This document shows positions 22,011-35,700 of a stretch of 64,000 nucleotides of DNA, piece after piece (position 1 is the stretch's first letter; each line of letters begins with the position of its first letter). The position numbers and the translations under genes are program-made. The DNA is from Lineus longissimus (lineage: Eukaryota > Nemertea > Pilidiophora > Heteronemertea > Lineidae): assembly GCF_910592395.1 (NCBI RefSeq), contig NC_088322.1, positions 15,185,431-15,249,430 on the forward strand, in the 5' to 3' direction. Below the pieces are notes generated by a model. It worked only from the letters and a program-made list of their open reading frames with translations, was not told the origin of the DNA and made no database searches.

Positions 22011-22504
22011 TGGTGAAAAAGGAGCAAATTGTTGGAGACGGTCATTAGGAAGCGATGATGCTGCTTGATGCAGGAGGTACTTGATGTCAGTATGGCTGTG
22101 CCATGCATCGACCACACCCGCTGTAGATCGGTAATCCACGCACGGAGCAACGCTTGCAGTGCAGGTTGTTAAAGTGAATGACGAGGACGCGATGCAAGCC
22201 CAAATTTGTTTGAAACGTCGAACACCGAAACGTTCAACTCGCTTTGGAGGAGGAATACTCTCTGGAGAATAACTCCTTGAACTGCAGAGCGAACGCTGAA
22301 GAACATCAAGAAGCAACGAGAGCAGCATCGAAGTTCCGATCGAAACAAATGTCGTAGTTTTTCGTGCTGATGTGAGGATGTTGAGGATATTGTCATATTG
22401 ATTCCGTGGCCAGCATTTGGAAACATTTGCCGATATCTCGCCGATCGAAGAGGGGTTCCATGCAACAGTTGGCACAGCTTCCCCGGCAAATTACATCAGA
22501 TGGT

Positions 22505-23102
22505 AAATTGCAATCGTCAGGATGCCACAGGTGCGGAGGTCGCAGGAGCTGATCGATCCTCGTTAGCGGGTAGCGTCCCTAATCAATGGCAGACGATGCC
22601 GTGGTATGGGCGGTAGCCTCGGGAGATGAGAGTTCTTTTGGAGTCGATGGAGAACGGGTGAACGGGTGATGGTGCTGGTAGGGTATTGAGGCTAATTGAG
22701 CTAAAGATTACAACATGGGTGTGTTGGGTGATCCAATTCTGCCCCGACAGAGGATATCTACGTCTTACATCTTCTCAGAACCTAATGTGTGGGTGGGAAG
22801 ATATTTGAAGGAAAATTGAGAATTTTTGTGTGGTTGCCACTATAATGTAAAGTCTATGCCAGCAATAAATTATAGCACGGTTTTTTTATTTGGACATATT
22901 TTTAGTACTTGTTCTATGTGAAAAAAGCACTGATTGACGATATCTGAAATGGCGATCGGTTCAATGAGTAAATTCTTCACGATCGAAGTGATTTTCCCAA
23001 TGATGGCAAATTGCAATATGCCGTCTGTGCATGGGTCGCGTGATTCGATCGATGCTCGTTAGTGTTGCAGCGTCCCTAACTATTTGGAGGCAGACGATCG
23101 CG
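22505..23102. repeat. Two-copy ~500-bp spaced direct duplication
   Basis: 22505-22600 and 23008-23102 share AAATTGCAAT, GATCGAT, CTCGTTAG, AGCGTCCCTAA and GGCAGACGAT in order. The 170-codon minus-strand frame at 21963-22475 lies beside this and has no recognisable domain. Confidence 0.6.
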
Positions 23103-26100
23103 AAATGGCTATTCCAAAAGCAACAGTTTGAAGTCTTTCCTTTATACCTCTCCTAGGTTTTAACTGGTTTGGGACCAGACCGCTTATGATTATGATGGCA
23201 CAGAGTCTAGAAGAGAACTTTCCAATGGTCTTTGTCAATGTTTCGTGTTGCACTGAAGCTAAGTTAAAAGCGACAGTTGTATCTGATTTTTAATTTCTCA
23301 GAGGACTGGAAGCATAGAAGCAATGGGTGCAGCCATGATGTCCAAGTTGGGTGCGTCCAGTGTTTCAACATCGTCATGTACCAGCAGACCTAGTGATGTC
23401 TTCAACTGACCGGTCAGCTCAGCTTCATGGACTTCTTTTCTCTCGCTACTTATGTTTATATTGCCGATGGCATCGCCTCAGTAGAACAGGTCTTGAAGTT
23501 TTGTGATTTTGTAACATAAAACCTATCGGATTCACGAAGGAGTCATGTCATCCGTTAAACAGAGCAGGATTCCTCCTGACGAATTCTTCATTCCATTTTC
23601 GCAACCGACCCTATATTGCATTCTGATATGAAATTGATCAGAACCAAATTATCGACCAATTAAGGTAGATTTCAATTTTCCTGGACATAAGAGGGTCGAG
23701 ATATCGCTGGTGGCTCTCAATCAACGGAAGGGAAAGCTGTTGAAAAATGATGAGGCTTTTGTGGCGATTGTTGTCCCTCCCGACTGACACACGCAACACG
23801 ACTGTGTAGCTGAGTACGATACTTATCTTTTCCAACAGAAAATCGAATCAGACACCGGTTGGTTGCATCTGAATGTCCTTAACCTGTTCTTGTCAGTGGC
23901 AAAGTTGTTCCTCATAATCGTCAGAATTTGTGGTTTGCACATGAAGGAGCTCCAAGTTACAGCTACTTTTGTATTTGAAGAGTGTAAACGAACAAAGCTT
24001 AGGAGGGGGACTTAGACGGTGACTCTACAAACAGTCGAACCAACAACATTCAGTGATCCTGTGAAGAATTGGTTATCAACGTTGACATCCTCTTCCCAGG
24101 AGTGTTAGTACAGTGATAATGGTGTATGAAATACTGCATCACCTGCCTGAGGGGACGAGGTTACGATCTTAGAAACTGATCGATGGATAAACGAATAAGA
24201 TTCGACGGAACAACACACTCCGCCCGAAGGTAGCACTCGGGGTGTGACACGATCGATGGGGCAGCCTAGGGACATGGCTCTTCCAATCAATCGACGAGCA
24301 ATAGGAATCTGACGGGGAACTAATATCGGCTTTTATCTACCATTAGTTTCATTGAATGACAGGCATTCTGATACAATGATTTCAATCTAACTTGGTAGGA
24401 TATCATTGACCTCTATTATATAATGCACAACGCAATACAGATGCACGTGGATCATCAAAACTTAGCGTGAAACAACCACTATATTGGTAAGGTTCCACTG
24501 CACCCCAGTTGATGTATGTGACCAGTGCATTGATGTACATCTCCTCCATTCAAAAGCTTCATGAAATAAAAACTGCGATTAGGAAAAGTGGTGGTGACAG
24601 GGATTAGCCAATAAGAGACTCGGATACCCGGCTACCGTGCCGCTCCACAATTTATATTGACAGATCTGACAGTTTGGGTTTTTCCAATACCAAGATGGCT
24701 GCCGGCTATTGGAAAGCAATGTCAATTGATTTCCCAAACTTTGCCGGATTCGATAGTGTATTAGTATGCAGAGAGTATACTTCAGATTTGGCAAACTTAT
24801 TGTGAAATAGACAATAGCGGTTTCTTGAACTATTGGCGATTTGAAATTGTTATGAAGGATGAAACTCTATTGCTTGGCTTGGCCTAGGGCAGGGATAAAG
24901 CCTTTCAATAGGAAACCAATCGAATTTATCTCTTTTTGCAAACTCTTCTAGTGCTATATCACATGTTTGGGGTATCCTTCAACTCAATTGTATGCTGGTA
25001 ACTATTAGATTAGTACCCGATCAACTCACTAGACGGCATGATGAAGTGAGTAGAATGGTCATGCCAGCCATTTCAAACCACGTTCGCTTCGTCCGTATTC
25101 CAGACAAAAAACGAGGCACGACGATTGGTTGGGTCGGGAGAGAAGTTCAATATGGCGGGCATGACCTATGAAATCATTTAATCCTCCCATCCAGTGATTA
25201 GATCTGGTTCCAATCTAGGTAACAAGTATCGCTGATACAAAGAAAAAAGTATTCATAGAATGTGCTTCATTGTGCAGAGATTCCAAATAATACTTGTGAG
25301 TCGAAGATAAACAGTCGTAATGTAGCCTTTAAAATGTTTGTATTTTGCGATTGACAAATGTATTTTAGCGCCGTCTCCAAATATCAATTTGTTAATTAAA
25401 GAAAAAGAATATCACATCAGCCAGTTCTTTCTTCTTCTCTTCGATTTCTTCTGCTTCTATCTTCTGCTCGAGACTTCTGCTGGCAAAATCTTCTGCGTTG
25501 TCTCATAGCGTGTACTTTTTAGAGCAGGCTTGTTATAACATGTATATAAGTTAAAAAGTGCCTTCTTTTCGTTTTAATCACGCATCGACGTTTATTGAAT
25601 ACGGAAAAAACAAAACAGAAAAAAACGTCTGATTAATTTGAAAAGAACATGTGCCGGCGTCCTGAAATGATGTAAAAAGGTATCGCGCTCGGCTCACTCT
25701 GGTGCGAGAAAATGTCCACCCAAGCAGGGAAACTCGGAAATTGGTACAACGATTAAGAAGTAAGAGGCAGCCAGTATGGGAAATCGTTAGCGAGACCGCG
25801 TGAATACGAAACTATGCTATGAATCATTGGATTGTCTTTGTCCTGCAAAATGGCGGCCACCTGGATGTCGCTCACGCCATGCGCACAAACCTCGTTCCAG
25901 TGATAAATGATTAGCGTGATGCAACGTATTATACATGCAGTGAGGTGTCAAATGGCCCTGGAAACGAGTTTGATGCGTGCAGCCATCTCATTTTGTTGAT
26001 TTTCTACCTGACATCATTTTGTGTTCTTCGAAAGAAAGGAAAGCCGATATTATATTGTCACAATAATTCTGTAAAAAAATACTAAATGCAAAAATCAACT

Positions 26101-29100
26101 CGATCTCGTGCTAAATGATGTTTCGGTGTTCCAGAAGATTGCATCTACGGGATGATGTCATCTTTCTGGTCTCGAACACCTGTCCTTGAGCCTGGACATA
26201 CGTTTCTGCAATCTTTACATGCATTTTGCATTACTTCAACAGACGTCACGCCAATCCCCTTGACAGGTTTTGTTTTGTATTTACCCATCCCAAAGTAAAA
26301 TCTGGATCTTGCCCAGACATGTTAAGGACCATTCTTTCAGATTTGTGCTGCAGGTGGCATAACGATTATTAAATAATTGATGCAAAAAATCCAACGTGTG
26401 TGAATACATAGTACATATACAAATGTACTTGAAATGTACCGTTTAAGACCAATTCCAAATCCTTTTCTTTCTGCCTTAATCGAAACAATGCTTATCATCA
26501 TCTGCGACAGATACTGCCTCAAAAAGGGCTTATGATAAGATCAACATTCCCGTTGCGGTTTGAGGTCGGGTAAAGTAATGGATAGTCTCTTCCTGGCTTC
26601 TTAACAATACTACCGTACGCAACGATAAAATTGTGTCGAACTTGTGACATCGAGACAAAATGTAGATCAATTCATTCGCCTTCCCGGTACTAGTCTTCTT
26701 AACGGGGCTTGAGGGGGGGGACCAAACCAACCCATCTACAGAAATATGTCTACGCACTTCACTGCTCTATAATCATCAATGTCATTTAGAATCGTTGCTA
26801 TCCGGGGTTAATATCACACAAGTTGTGGCCTGACTAATGCGTTGAGAATGTTACAATGAGGAGTCCCATTCTGTTCAATATTTCATGGAGAAATCATAAA
26901 TGTATCATTGATCGGGAATCGAGCGATGATTAATCTGAATGATGCTTAGAAGCAGACGACAGCTAGGAGTCATCTGAGTGCGATGTGAAAAAAAACAAGA
27001 CTGAAAGTTGACAGGTCTTTGAGACTCTCTGGGCTTGATTGAGGTTCCCTGGTTTCCTTAGACACATCGGTTAAATGAATTGACCGTGTAACATCTGTGA
27101 TTGTTCCGCTTATTTCAGTGTTTCTACACAATAGACAGCAAAAGATTGAATTTTCAAGGGGGAAAGGGGAAACGTGTAAATCGATTTTTAGCCGCGACCC
27201 CAATCATTGAAGGAAACCGTCAGAATAGTCAAAAATGCTGCACTAGCCCTTTTTGTAGCATCCTAACCGTCACAGATTCAGAAATTCTAGTCCAGTTAAA
27301 GACAGGCCTCTCTCCAATACATTTTTGCATCATCAACGCACCGATTAAAAAAATCGTCCGCCTTTAGGGCCCAGTCAAAAGCTGTGATCACGAGAGCTTG
27401 TCATCTAGACTGCTATCCGGAGGTAGTCAGGGAAAATCGAAACTCCCGGTCACCCAGGAATCTCCTCGACGCTCCCCTGTTCAACATGAGATGGTCCCTA
27501 CACGTCAAATCACTTAAGCTAAAACCCTGATCGAGGATTGGACAAGGAGTCTCTATTGATGCGGTTAGAGATGACAGAAAAAAATAGACACAATCTGACG
27601 GAAAAAATGTCACGAGCAGATGGCGGGAGTTGTCGTCTGCAAGAATCAATACGAGGCTGCCGCGAATGGCTTGTCGGGAATTATGATAAATTTCAAAACA
27701 ATTGCTCTCGACCTTTATTTGTAACGGGGTGACCGAAGAAACATTTCCAAGAAGATGGCATCTGTCAATTATTACCAGATGCTTTACAATATTTTTTTGT
27801 GCAGACTGACTATTTCAACTTTTTGTAAAGTGAATGTTGGTAAATAGCCGCATTTTGCTAGCGAACATTCACTTTGAAGTAAAAAATGCTATCGTCCCTG
27901 AATATTGAGGTATCAAAACTACGTAGATCGAGAAATCTGGCGTTCTTCGTTCTAAGAAAGGATTCCCACGGAAATCTTCTAAAATAACACTAAACCACCT
28001 ACAGGAAGCAGGTGGGGTCTTACGACAAACCTGTCGTAAAAGTGGTTTTTAAGTCGTAATTTCGCTGAATGTTATGAGAAATGAGTACAATTTTACATAA
28101 AATGAATAAGGTTATGAGGATTTAGATGAGCTACCCTATACCCTGTCTGCAACAATAACAAATGAACCATCACTGTTTCTCTGTTACACTCATGACTTTT
28201 CTAATTACGAGTCTTGTGCGAAAACCATCCTAATCCGCCACCCCTATGCTAAGGTCACACCAATCACACACAGTCATAATGAAATGACAAAAACTATTAA
28301 CAATAACCACAGAAAAATCTCACATTTCCTTATTATGCCAAAAATGTATCGGATCCCATTTTTTGACAGGATTATTGATGAAATCACTCGGCATGATTCG
28401 GTGGTAATCGGCTTAACTGACCGCTAGTAAACTGCATTAGCAATCGCATTAGGCAAAACAATGGGATAACGGGGAGTGACGTGTTAGGGACATCTCAAAA
28501 GAAATGAGAAGTTGGCATTGTTCACGAGATTTTTGATTGATTTTACATTGAAAGCAACCGAAGAAATCAGCTCAGTGTGAATGTAGGCCTATTGTAGAAG
28601 TTGCATTTCGAAATCGTCCCAACGATAGGATGCCCAGGCTTGATGTTTGCTGGGCGGGAACACCTCAAAAAGGAGACGAGAACTGGTCATGTTTGCGATA
28701 TTCTTGAAAATGATTTGATGGATTTTGCTTTGGAAGTAGGAAAGACCATCTAGTCACACTAGTTACACTAGTTATTGGGTCTGAAAGTGATTTTGATTTC
28801 ATAGACAACATCATTTCACATTTGGCCGGTTGGTTCAGCCTAAATAGAGTGTCGTCAATTATACCACGAACTTTGGGTCGCGCACTGGCCATAATTTATT
28901 ATTTGTTTTATGATATTATTGGTCTTCGACATAAAAAAATGCTAATGGTAACCAAAAAAACTGGAGCACATTTTAGAACAATTTCACTAAATTCTTACCC
29001 GCTTATCAATTGCCTTATGAAACACTTTTTATTAGTTAATCTGTCATCATAGGCAACAATAACGGGTACAAATTCAGCTAAGCGTCATAAATTCTCCTAA

Positions 29101-29458
29101 TCCACTAAATTATAAAATATCAGCGAATCATTTCAAATGTTCTGCTGTCAAAATGATTTCAAAAATCACCTCAAACATCGCAGAAAGGTGACGTGACCAC
29201 AATACCTGATTTTACCCGCTTATTATGTCTCATTGTTTAACTCTAAGCCGATCCCCATGGACAACCCAGCCTGGGGGATGATAATTGTATTACTCCGGTG
29301 GGTTCTTAACCCATTCTGCCTCAAACGATGGCTGTAGATTTCTTTCCTTGCAATTTTGCCTGGTTTGATTCTTCACATCCATCAGGCAGATGACTGTTAC
29401 ATTTGACAAGTCACAACTCTTCGATGACCATTTGAGTAGCTGAGCCTGTATGCAAGGG
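23103..29458. other. Intergenic, no supported gene
   Basis: Many short frames, none recognised. Contains YY1-like ATGGCGGC motifs at 24691, 25148 and 25846, and a small multi-hairpin block at 27992-28048. An 8-base G run lies at 26713-26720. Confidence 0.55.
27992..28048. other. Compact multi-hairpin sequence
   Basis: Outer arms AAACCAC (27992) and GTGGTTT (28042) enclose CCACCT...AGGTGG and a perfect TTACGACA-AACC-TGTCGTAA stem-loop. It could fold as a three-way junction in RNA or extrude in DNA. It matches no known RNA family that I recognise. Confidence 0.4.
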
Positions 29459-29478
29459 CCCCCCCCCCCCCCCCCCCC
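29459..29478. repeat. (C)20 homopolymer
   Basis: Twenty uninterrupted C. The length is likely uncertain in the assembly. Confidence 0.95.
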
Positions 29479-29621
29479 AAGCCGACACATCAGCAGCTGA
29501 TATCCTCCTGTTGAATAATCCCTTGTTATCAACAACGAGTGGTAGTCAATCTACATAGATAACTTCTTCTCTCAAATGTCTCTTCGTAATGGTGATCAAC
29601 TTTTGGTCAAGAATGAGACAT

Positions 29622-29741
29622 TGGGTGATATGAATAAAGACTAGCAAATGCTTTTACTCCGGTTTTGTACAGGAAGGCCTAGTGTAAATGTACATGGAGA
29701 TTTAGATAAAAGCATTTGCTAGTCTTTATTCATATCACCCA
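29622..29741. repeat. Perfect 35-bp inverted repeat (hairpin)
   Basis: Arms 29622-29656 (TGGGTGATATGAATAAAGAC...) and 29707-29741 are exact reverse complements over 35 bases. The 50-base spacer itself has CTCC...TGTACA pairing with TGTACA...GGAG. The whole forms a ~120-nt foldback. It has no coding potential and no flanking target duplication that I can see. Confidence 0.9.
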
Positions 29742-32700
29742 TTGTCGGAGAAGTCTGGTTATACTTTGATTACTGATTATAGCATACTAAAAATCTTCAC
29801 CACAATCGTCGACATATCATTTGATGATGAAATTTGATGTTTGGGTAAAGAAGGAAGCTTGTCAACCCATGAGGTCAATGTTGTGTCACAACCACCCCCA
29901 AAAGTATAATGTCATCAAATAATGATAGACGGCGCAATTCTCATTGTATGGAGGAACCTGCTAAAATAACTTCTCTCTAATTGTTTACCTGAGAAGCGCT
30001 AAAGCGTTAAAGTTCTCATCTCCAGAAATCCTTAACGCCCAAACCCAATTATCAAACCTCACCCTCGGACAAAATATTTCAAAATATCAATAGCTAGTAA
30101 TAACTCTCATCACTTCGCTTTATCATCGCGTAACAATGGTCCAGTTTCATTTCAGTATCGCCAGGGACGAGGTTGTAATTATAGCTTTTACATTGTTCCA
30201 CTAAAATAGCCCTCGCATTGAACTTGAGCGTCCGTGCAGATGCGTGTCGTCTGGTGACAATGCTACTTCAGAGGGAGTCCGATCAAATTTCACCAATTGA
30301 CGGCGAGCTGTCATCCGGGCTATTGGCGGCCATGTTTTCTGCCTCGTTCAGAGAATGATGGCATCTGTGCTCGTTGATTAAGTGGTTTGAGGGGTCAGGC
30401 GATGGAGGCAGTGACAGTGAATCGAATTCCAGTTGACGACAATGATATTCTTGCAGAATTGCCTTATTTCGAAACGGCGACTGTGTTCAATGTGAAATTA
30501 TGCTCTCAACCACTCTTTAATCACTAGGAGGCGCTACAATGTACGAGGGAAAAGCGACCTTAGTCGGGCGCGTGTCCGTATCTTCCGTTCTGATATGCCG
30601 CAGCAGCTTTTGCAATGCAACAGCATCAGTTGCATCGAAATGAATTCGTCTTCCGTTCCCAGCAACCTAAAAACAGGACGCGCACCTGTCACTTATCTAA
30701 CCTATGAGTGCTGGAATTCTAAGAGTGTCTTAAGATAAAGAATCTAAGGAGAGTTTTCAATCAATGCCAAAACATATTCGAACCAACGACACTGCAGTCC
30801 ATGCTACGTCGCCACTGCAATTTACAAAAACAACAAATGACGTCATATACTTCCCCACCGCTCTGCTTCTCACTATGGCCGAATGAAGCAGCGTCCAAAG
30901 ACACGCCTTCAACAATAGCAACCCTTCACACTGACATATCATTTGTCAAGATTTCAAAATAGAATCTCAACGATGCGAAGAGATGAAAGACGCCCGCCAT
31001 TGTCAGGTTAAGTGTCGAAAATGTCCAGAAAATCAGGGCTAAAGACCCATTATTTGGTCTAAGACTCTATCAAGGCATTGTGAAAGGCTCTGCCTCTTGA
31101 ATGGCTCATAGGGACCACCATTATCACGAGGAGGTCATTACCAGCACAACAGATACTGAGGACTTCGAGTCCGTATAGAAACTCGAACAAATGAGATGGT
31201 GAACTGGCTGCTGATCGGAAGATTTCAACATTGCATGGCTCTTCATATGAATTTAGATTCGGGGTCAGGTTTCAATAGTTAGAGCTGCAGACTTATTTAC
31301 GTTTGTAAGAAAGGTTATTTGTCTGTTCGGTGTCATGAATTTCATGGTCGGATGCTGTAGGACTATAGCTATTTATGCTGTGGGTGAAACACTTTGAAAG
31401 ATACAGGATAGCTTCTGTTGTCTCCTGCACAAATTTTAGATTTTCCCATAGCTACGCTTCTCTCATTTAGACCTACTTCTTGATAAGAGGTGTATACCAT
31501 TCTAATGTTCATCCACAACTAGATTTAAAACTTTCGAACAACACATGTCGAAACTCTAACATCCGTACCACTAATAGATTCCTGAAATCCGTGACTCCAG
31601 CGAGAAGATATAGTCAACGGAAGGAGCAACCGCAAATGTTCAAATATTGGCTCAGGCAATGAGAGAGACAAAGACATTATTCCTGAATATTATATTTCTG
31701 CAACTGCCACAATATTGTAACACAGCACCGGTAGCATATGAGACATCGCTACATCCAAGTCCTCTGCCGCATAAAAAGTCAAACTCGTCTCAGAGTTGGA
31801 CAAATAGAGAATGTAAGGTCGGTAAACATTGGAAGAATACGATGAAGTGGACGGTGTTTGCTTAACCCGTGACTGCATTGGTGCTATCTGCGGGTGGGGA
31901 GAGTGAGGGGAGAGGAATGGCTCCCAGCATACCCGACCAAGGTGGTGCAGGGCCTGTTAACCCATGACGATTGCGAGGTGGAGCCTGTTAACCGATGATA
32001 AGCCATGGGTAAGGGTACTGTAGGAAGGAGTAGCGGCCAGGTGGTACAGGGGAATTTTTTTCATCTAGTCCTCATCTTCTTAGCGTTTTTTCGACAAAAT
32101 CAACAATTTGCACGGCAGCTTCACAAAGAGGACACGATCAAACGGTTGCTTAGTCCCCTATATCCTGCAACACGAATGCTATGCACTTGTCCATGCAGTT
32201 GCCAAAGGCTTCAGATTGTGTTAAGAGAACATTTCCAATCTATTTTCTCTCATGGAATCGGCGTTCTGCTTACATCTTCGACGGCATGCACCTTGTGTAC
32301 ATCCATAATTATGTAATGGTCATGATTCGAAGCTGTACATGTTTCCACACACTAACATAATGTTATGCCTTCCCTTGTTTGTCTCCTCCTGGCGATGACT
32401 GGCAAAGCACCAGTTTTCAATGTCCGGTCAAATATCCGCACCAATCCGTTGCCATCTTCTCACCTTGGCATGGCAGAAACATCGACATTCCTTTATTTAT
32501 CTGCTTCTAGGGATGCACCATCACTGCCATGACTGTCCATCCTCATAACTTGTGCAAATATCGTTCTCCAGTTCAACTGACCACACCATTTAACTTCGGA
32601 AAGACGCTGCTTTGCGGCCAATTTCAAATTGATAAAATATTCTTTGACTTCCTCTGGCTAAAGGCAAGTCGGGGTAGTTACTGCAATATGGTATCTATTC

Positions 32701-35700
32701 TTTTCGGTAAATTTGTTTATTAGACAACTTTTTGACCTGAAATGATATATGAGGACGAAAGAATTTTAGATGCTCGGATTTCACATGCTATACAAATCCT
32801 GAACAAAATGAATCAAAAGTGTGTCTCTTTTCGCTAACTCGAAAGAGAGTTTTGGTCAGAGGTAGCTGTTTCGCTTTGATCATAACAACCTGTTGTCATT
32901 TTACAAAAAGTTAGATAGAGGCAATAAATTGTTCAAAGGGTCTTTGGTGCCATTTGGGCAGATACAGGCTTAGTCAAGCCAGAACGTTTGAAACATTGGA
33001 TTTACCCGTATTCCCGTTTTTATGGCCCAGAGTGCTACTCGGCTGAATTGGAACGAGTCAGCTGCGCTGGACATCCATCAATACCATTGGTCAAACTCAA
33101 CACGGAAATTAAGAAGAAACAATAGAGAAATGACCACGAATATTGACGAGAAAGGAGCATCTGTGTGGAGCTTGGCGAGGCCTGAGGAGTCAAGTGGAGG
33201 TGATAGGTCGGGAATGCCTTGGCGGTAGAGGATTCCATGATCTCAGACATCAAAGAGTTTGGACAACTTCGGTGTGGAACCAGAATGTCTGTGCCGCGAC
33301 ATACATTTTTCAATTTAATAAGTTGATTGCCTTGATTATAATTCCATCGGGGTCGTTAACATTAAGAAATACTCGGACGTCACCCTGTTGTACACGTAAA
33401 TGAAAGTTCAAAAGGCGATTGGTCATCCCTTCCTAAGTTAAAAAATCTGCCTTTCATCACCTCTTCAAAGGTTAACCTCTTGCAACCCGAACACCTGCAT
33501 CCGAAGGACAACATTCAACCATTCAAATATTCACCAGAAAGAGTAACCATCATTTCTCTCCCAGTACCTTGTATCAAAGGTTTCGCGCAAGGCTTGACCC
33601 AAATAATCCCAGTTGAAAACAGGACTTTATAAACTTTGTAACTAGAGGGGCAGACTGTTTGAGCAACGGCTGAGATTTTGACAAAATGTGACCTTTATCC
33701 ACAAGTTAGAGGTCAAGCACGGTTTAGTTCAATCCAAGATGGCCGCCGCATGGTTTGGGGCGCTTTTCGTGCCCGCGTGTATTTTGGCTGTACACCCTAA
33801 TTATCGTGTCGTGGCGAAGTGTTGAACTGGAAACGCACCAAGAAAAGACACATCCCTGCTGGGCCGTGGGTTTGAAATGAAAATTTGGGGACGCTAGTCC
33901 GTGTGTACATAATATAGGATAAAGCTTCTGTTTTGCTTAATATGCACTTGTCGCGGCGCACTGGTCATCAAAGGACACTGAGGATAGTTTTCAACATGAC
34001 GAATACTGTAAAAAGAGATGAATGAATGACCGAAAAATAACTGAGGTTGAACCGCTTTCGGAGGCTACTCTATCTAATAAAAGAACAATGCGGCAAAAGG
34101 TGCCTGTGACTACGATCCTATATCGGCAATATAGTTTTCACCAAATACAAATAACAACGAATTCTAACAAAAGGAATGACATCGGAGAGTTGTATTCTCA
34201 GTACACAGACGTATCAACGCTGTAGAAAGTAAAAACTCAAAGTCAATTTTAAAAGAAACGTCTGAAATTCCCATGCCATAAAATGGGCTGACTTCTGTTA
34301 TTCGTGCGTATTTCGATCTTTATCGAAAATGTAAACAAACACTTCTTCTCACTCCTCTCAAACGAGGCGTTTTTCACCCTCATCTGCTTATAAAATCGCA
34401 TTGGAATAACATCAAAAGTCTACGCGAGCCTTAATGAGCAAAAGCAGTTTCAAATCCAAGGTTTTAGCCGAAACCCGTAAACAAAAACATATTGGAAGTC
34501 TATGTGACATACACTAGGTTTTGTTCAGCTGGCTGCTTGGAACACATGGCCTTTCCTCTCTTTGTCTCGCGTTTAAATTGGCAATAGCTCTAAGCAGATT
34601 TTGACCCATCACTTTGTGGAGGTATTGATGCGAGATAATGTCACTGTCATGGTTCGTCTCGTTTACACCAAGTGGCAGCACAGGTAGCATTATATAGTTA
34701 GATAATTGCAGATGATATTGTGACGAAGTTATGGAACTGTGGCACTCTGAAACTGTGAATTGCTGTTGGAAAAACAGTAGACACGCAAGCAAGATGTTTA
34801 AGCACCAGAATCCTGTAAAATATACGCAGTAACTTCAGTCCCCGTCTTTAAAACGGTGCATGGGCCGTCAAGATGCCGATAGGCTACATGGCTGATGTGC
34901 GATGTGCGATGTGCAATATGAAAAAGGAGTGTAGTACTGTTTGGTCACACTGTTAAATCACTTTTATTCCATGTTTTCTGTCTACATTCCCGGTTTTTTA
35001 CGTGTGTGGGGCCACTATCATTCCGTCACCCTCATGAAATAATTGCCAGCGAGTTCTATGGAAAGTGTATTCATTATTAAAGACAGGGAGATAGTTTTAC
35101 TTCTATTTTCAGAGCACCATATCGTCGTTTACACTTTGGCATCTCTGCTGCAACTGTCACGCAATCTTCTTTTCGTTACAAGTTGAGGACAAACACTGAT
35201 CAGTAATAATGATATATTCGCTAATACCCTGACGTAACATTGCCCACAAATACATCTAATTTCTCGTAACAAAGAATTGTCTTACTTAACGCCCGCCATT
35301 ATTTTTGACAACCGCCAATTGAGTGACGTCATCACTTTTTGTTCTCGCAATGCCGTAAATTAGCAGCGACGTTTTGCGACGCAAATAGTCGTAATAGCAG
35401 TTGACAGTGCCGAGAAAAGTATTCGATAATCCTAGTTTTGCTAATGAGTGAAATTAGGAATATTATCCTTGTTACGAAGGATTATGTTTAGGGTATTGTC
35501 CGTGGACAAAGGCTGGTGTAAGTTAGCCAATGACCAGTGATGGGCTGTTGTCTAAGGTAGGAGTTGGTGAGATAATTATACGTCAGGACGTCAGTTTGTG
35601 GAGTAGACGGATCGCATGCCACTTGGTCCTGTTTCAGTCCAACAAGACCCGTTTGGCCTGTCATTATCAAAAGTGATTAGCGTATAATTCCCGTTGTGTT

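Noticed and set aside
21963-22475. 170-codon minus-strand frame
   Set aside because: Among the longest outside the duplication, but it lies in a zone of old local duplications with no recognisable domain or splice context. Recorded as unresolved rather than a gene.
16806-35341. Three perfect TGACGTCA (CRE) palindromes at 16806, 30838 and 35334
   Set aside because: About one is expected by chance in 64 kb. Three is not convincing without promoters nearby.
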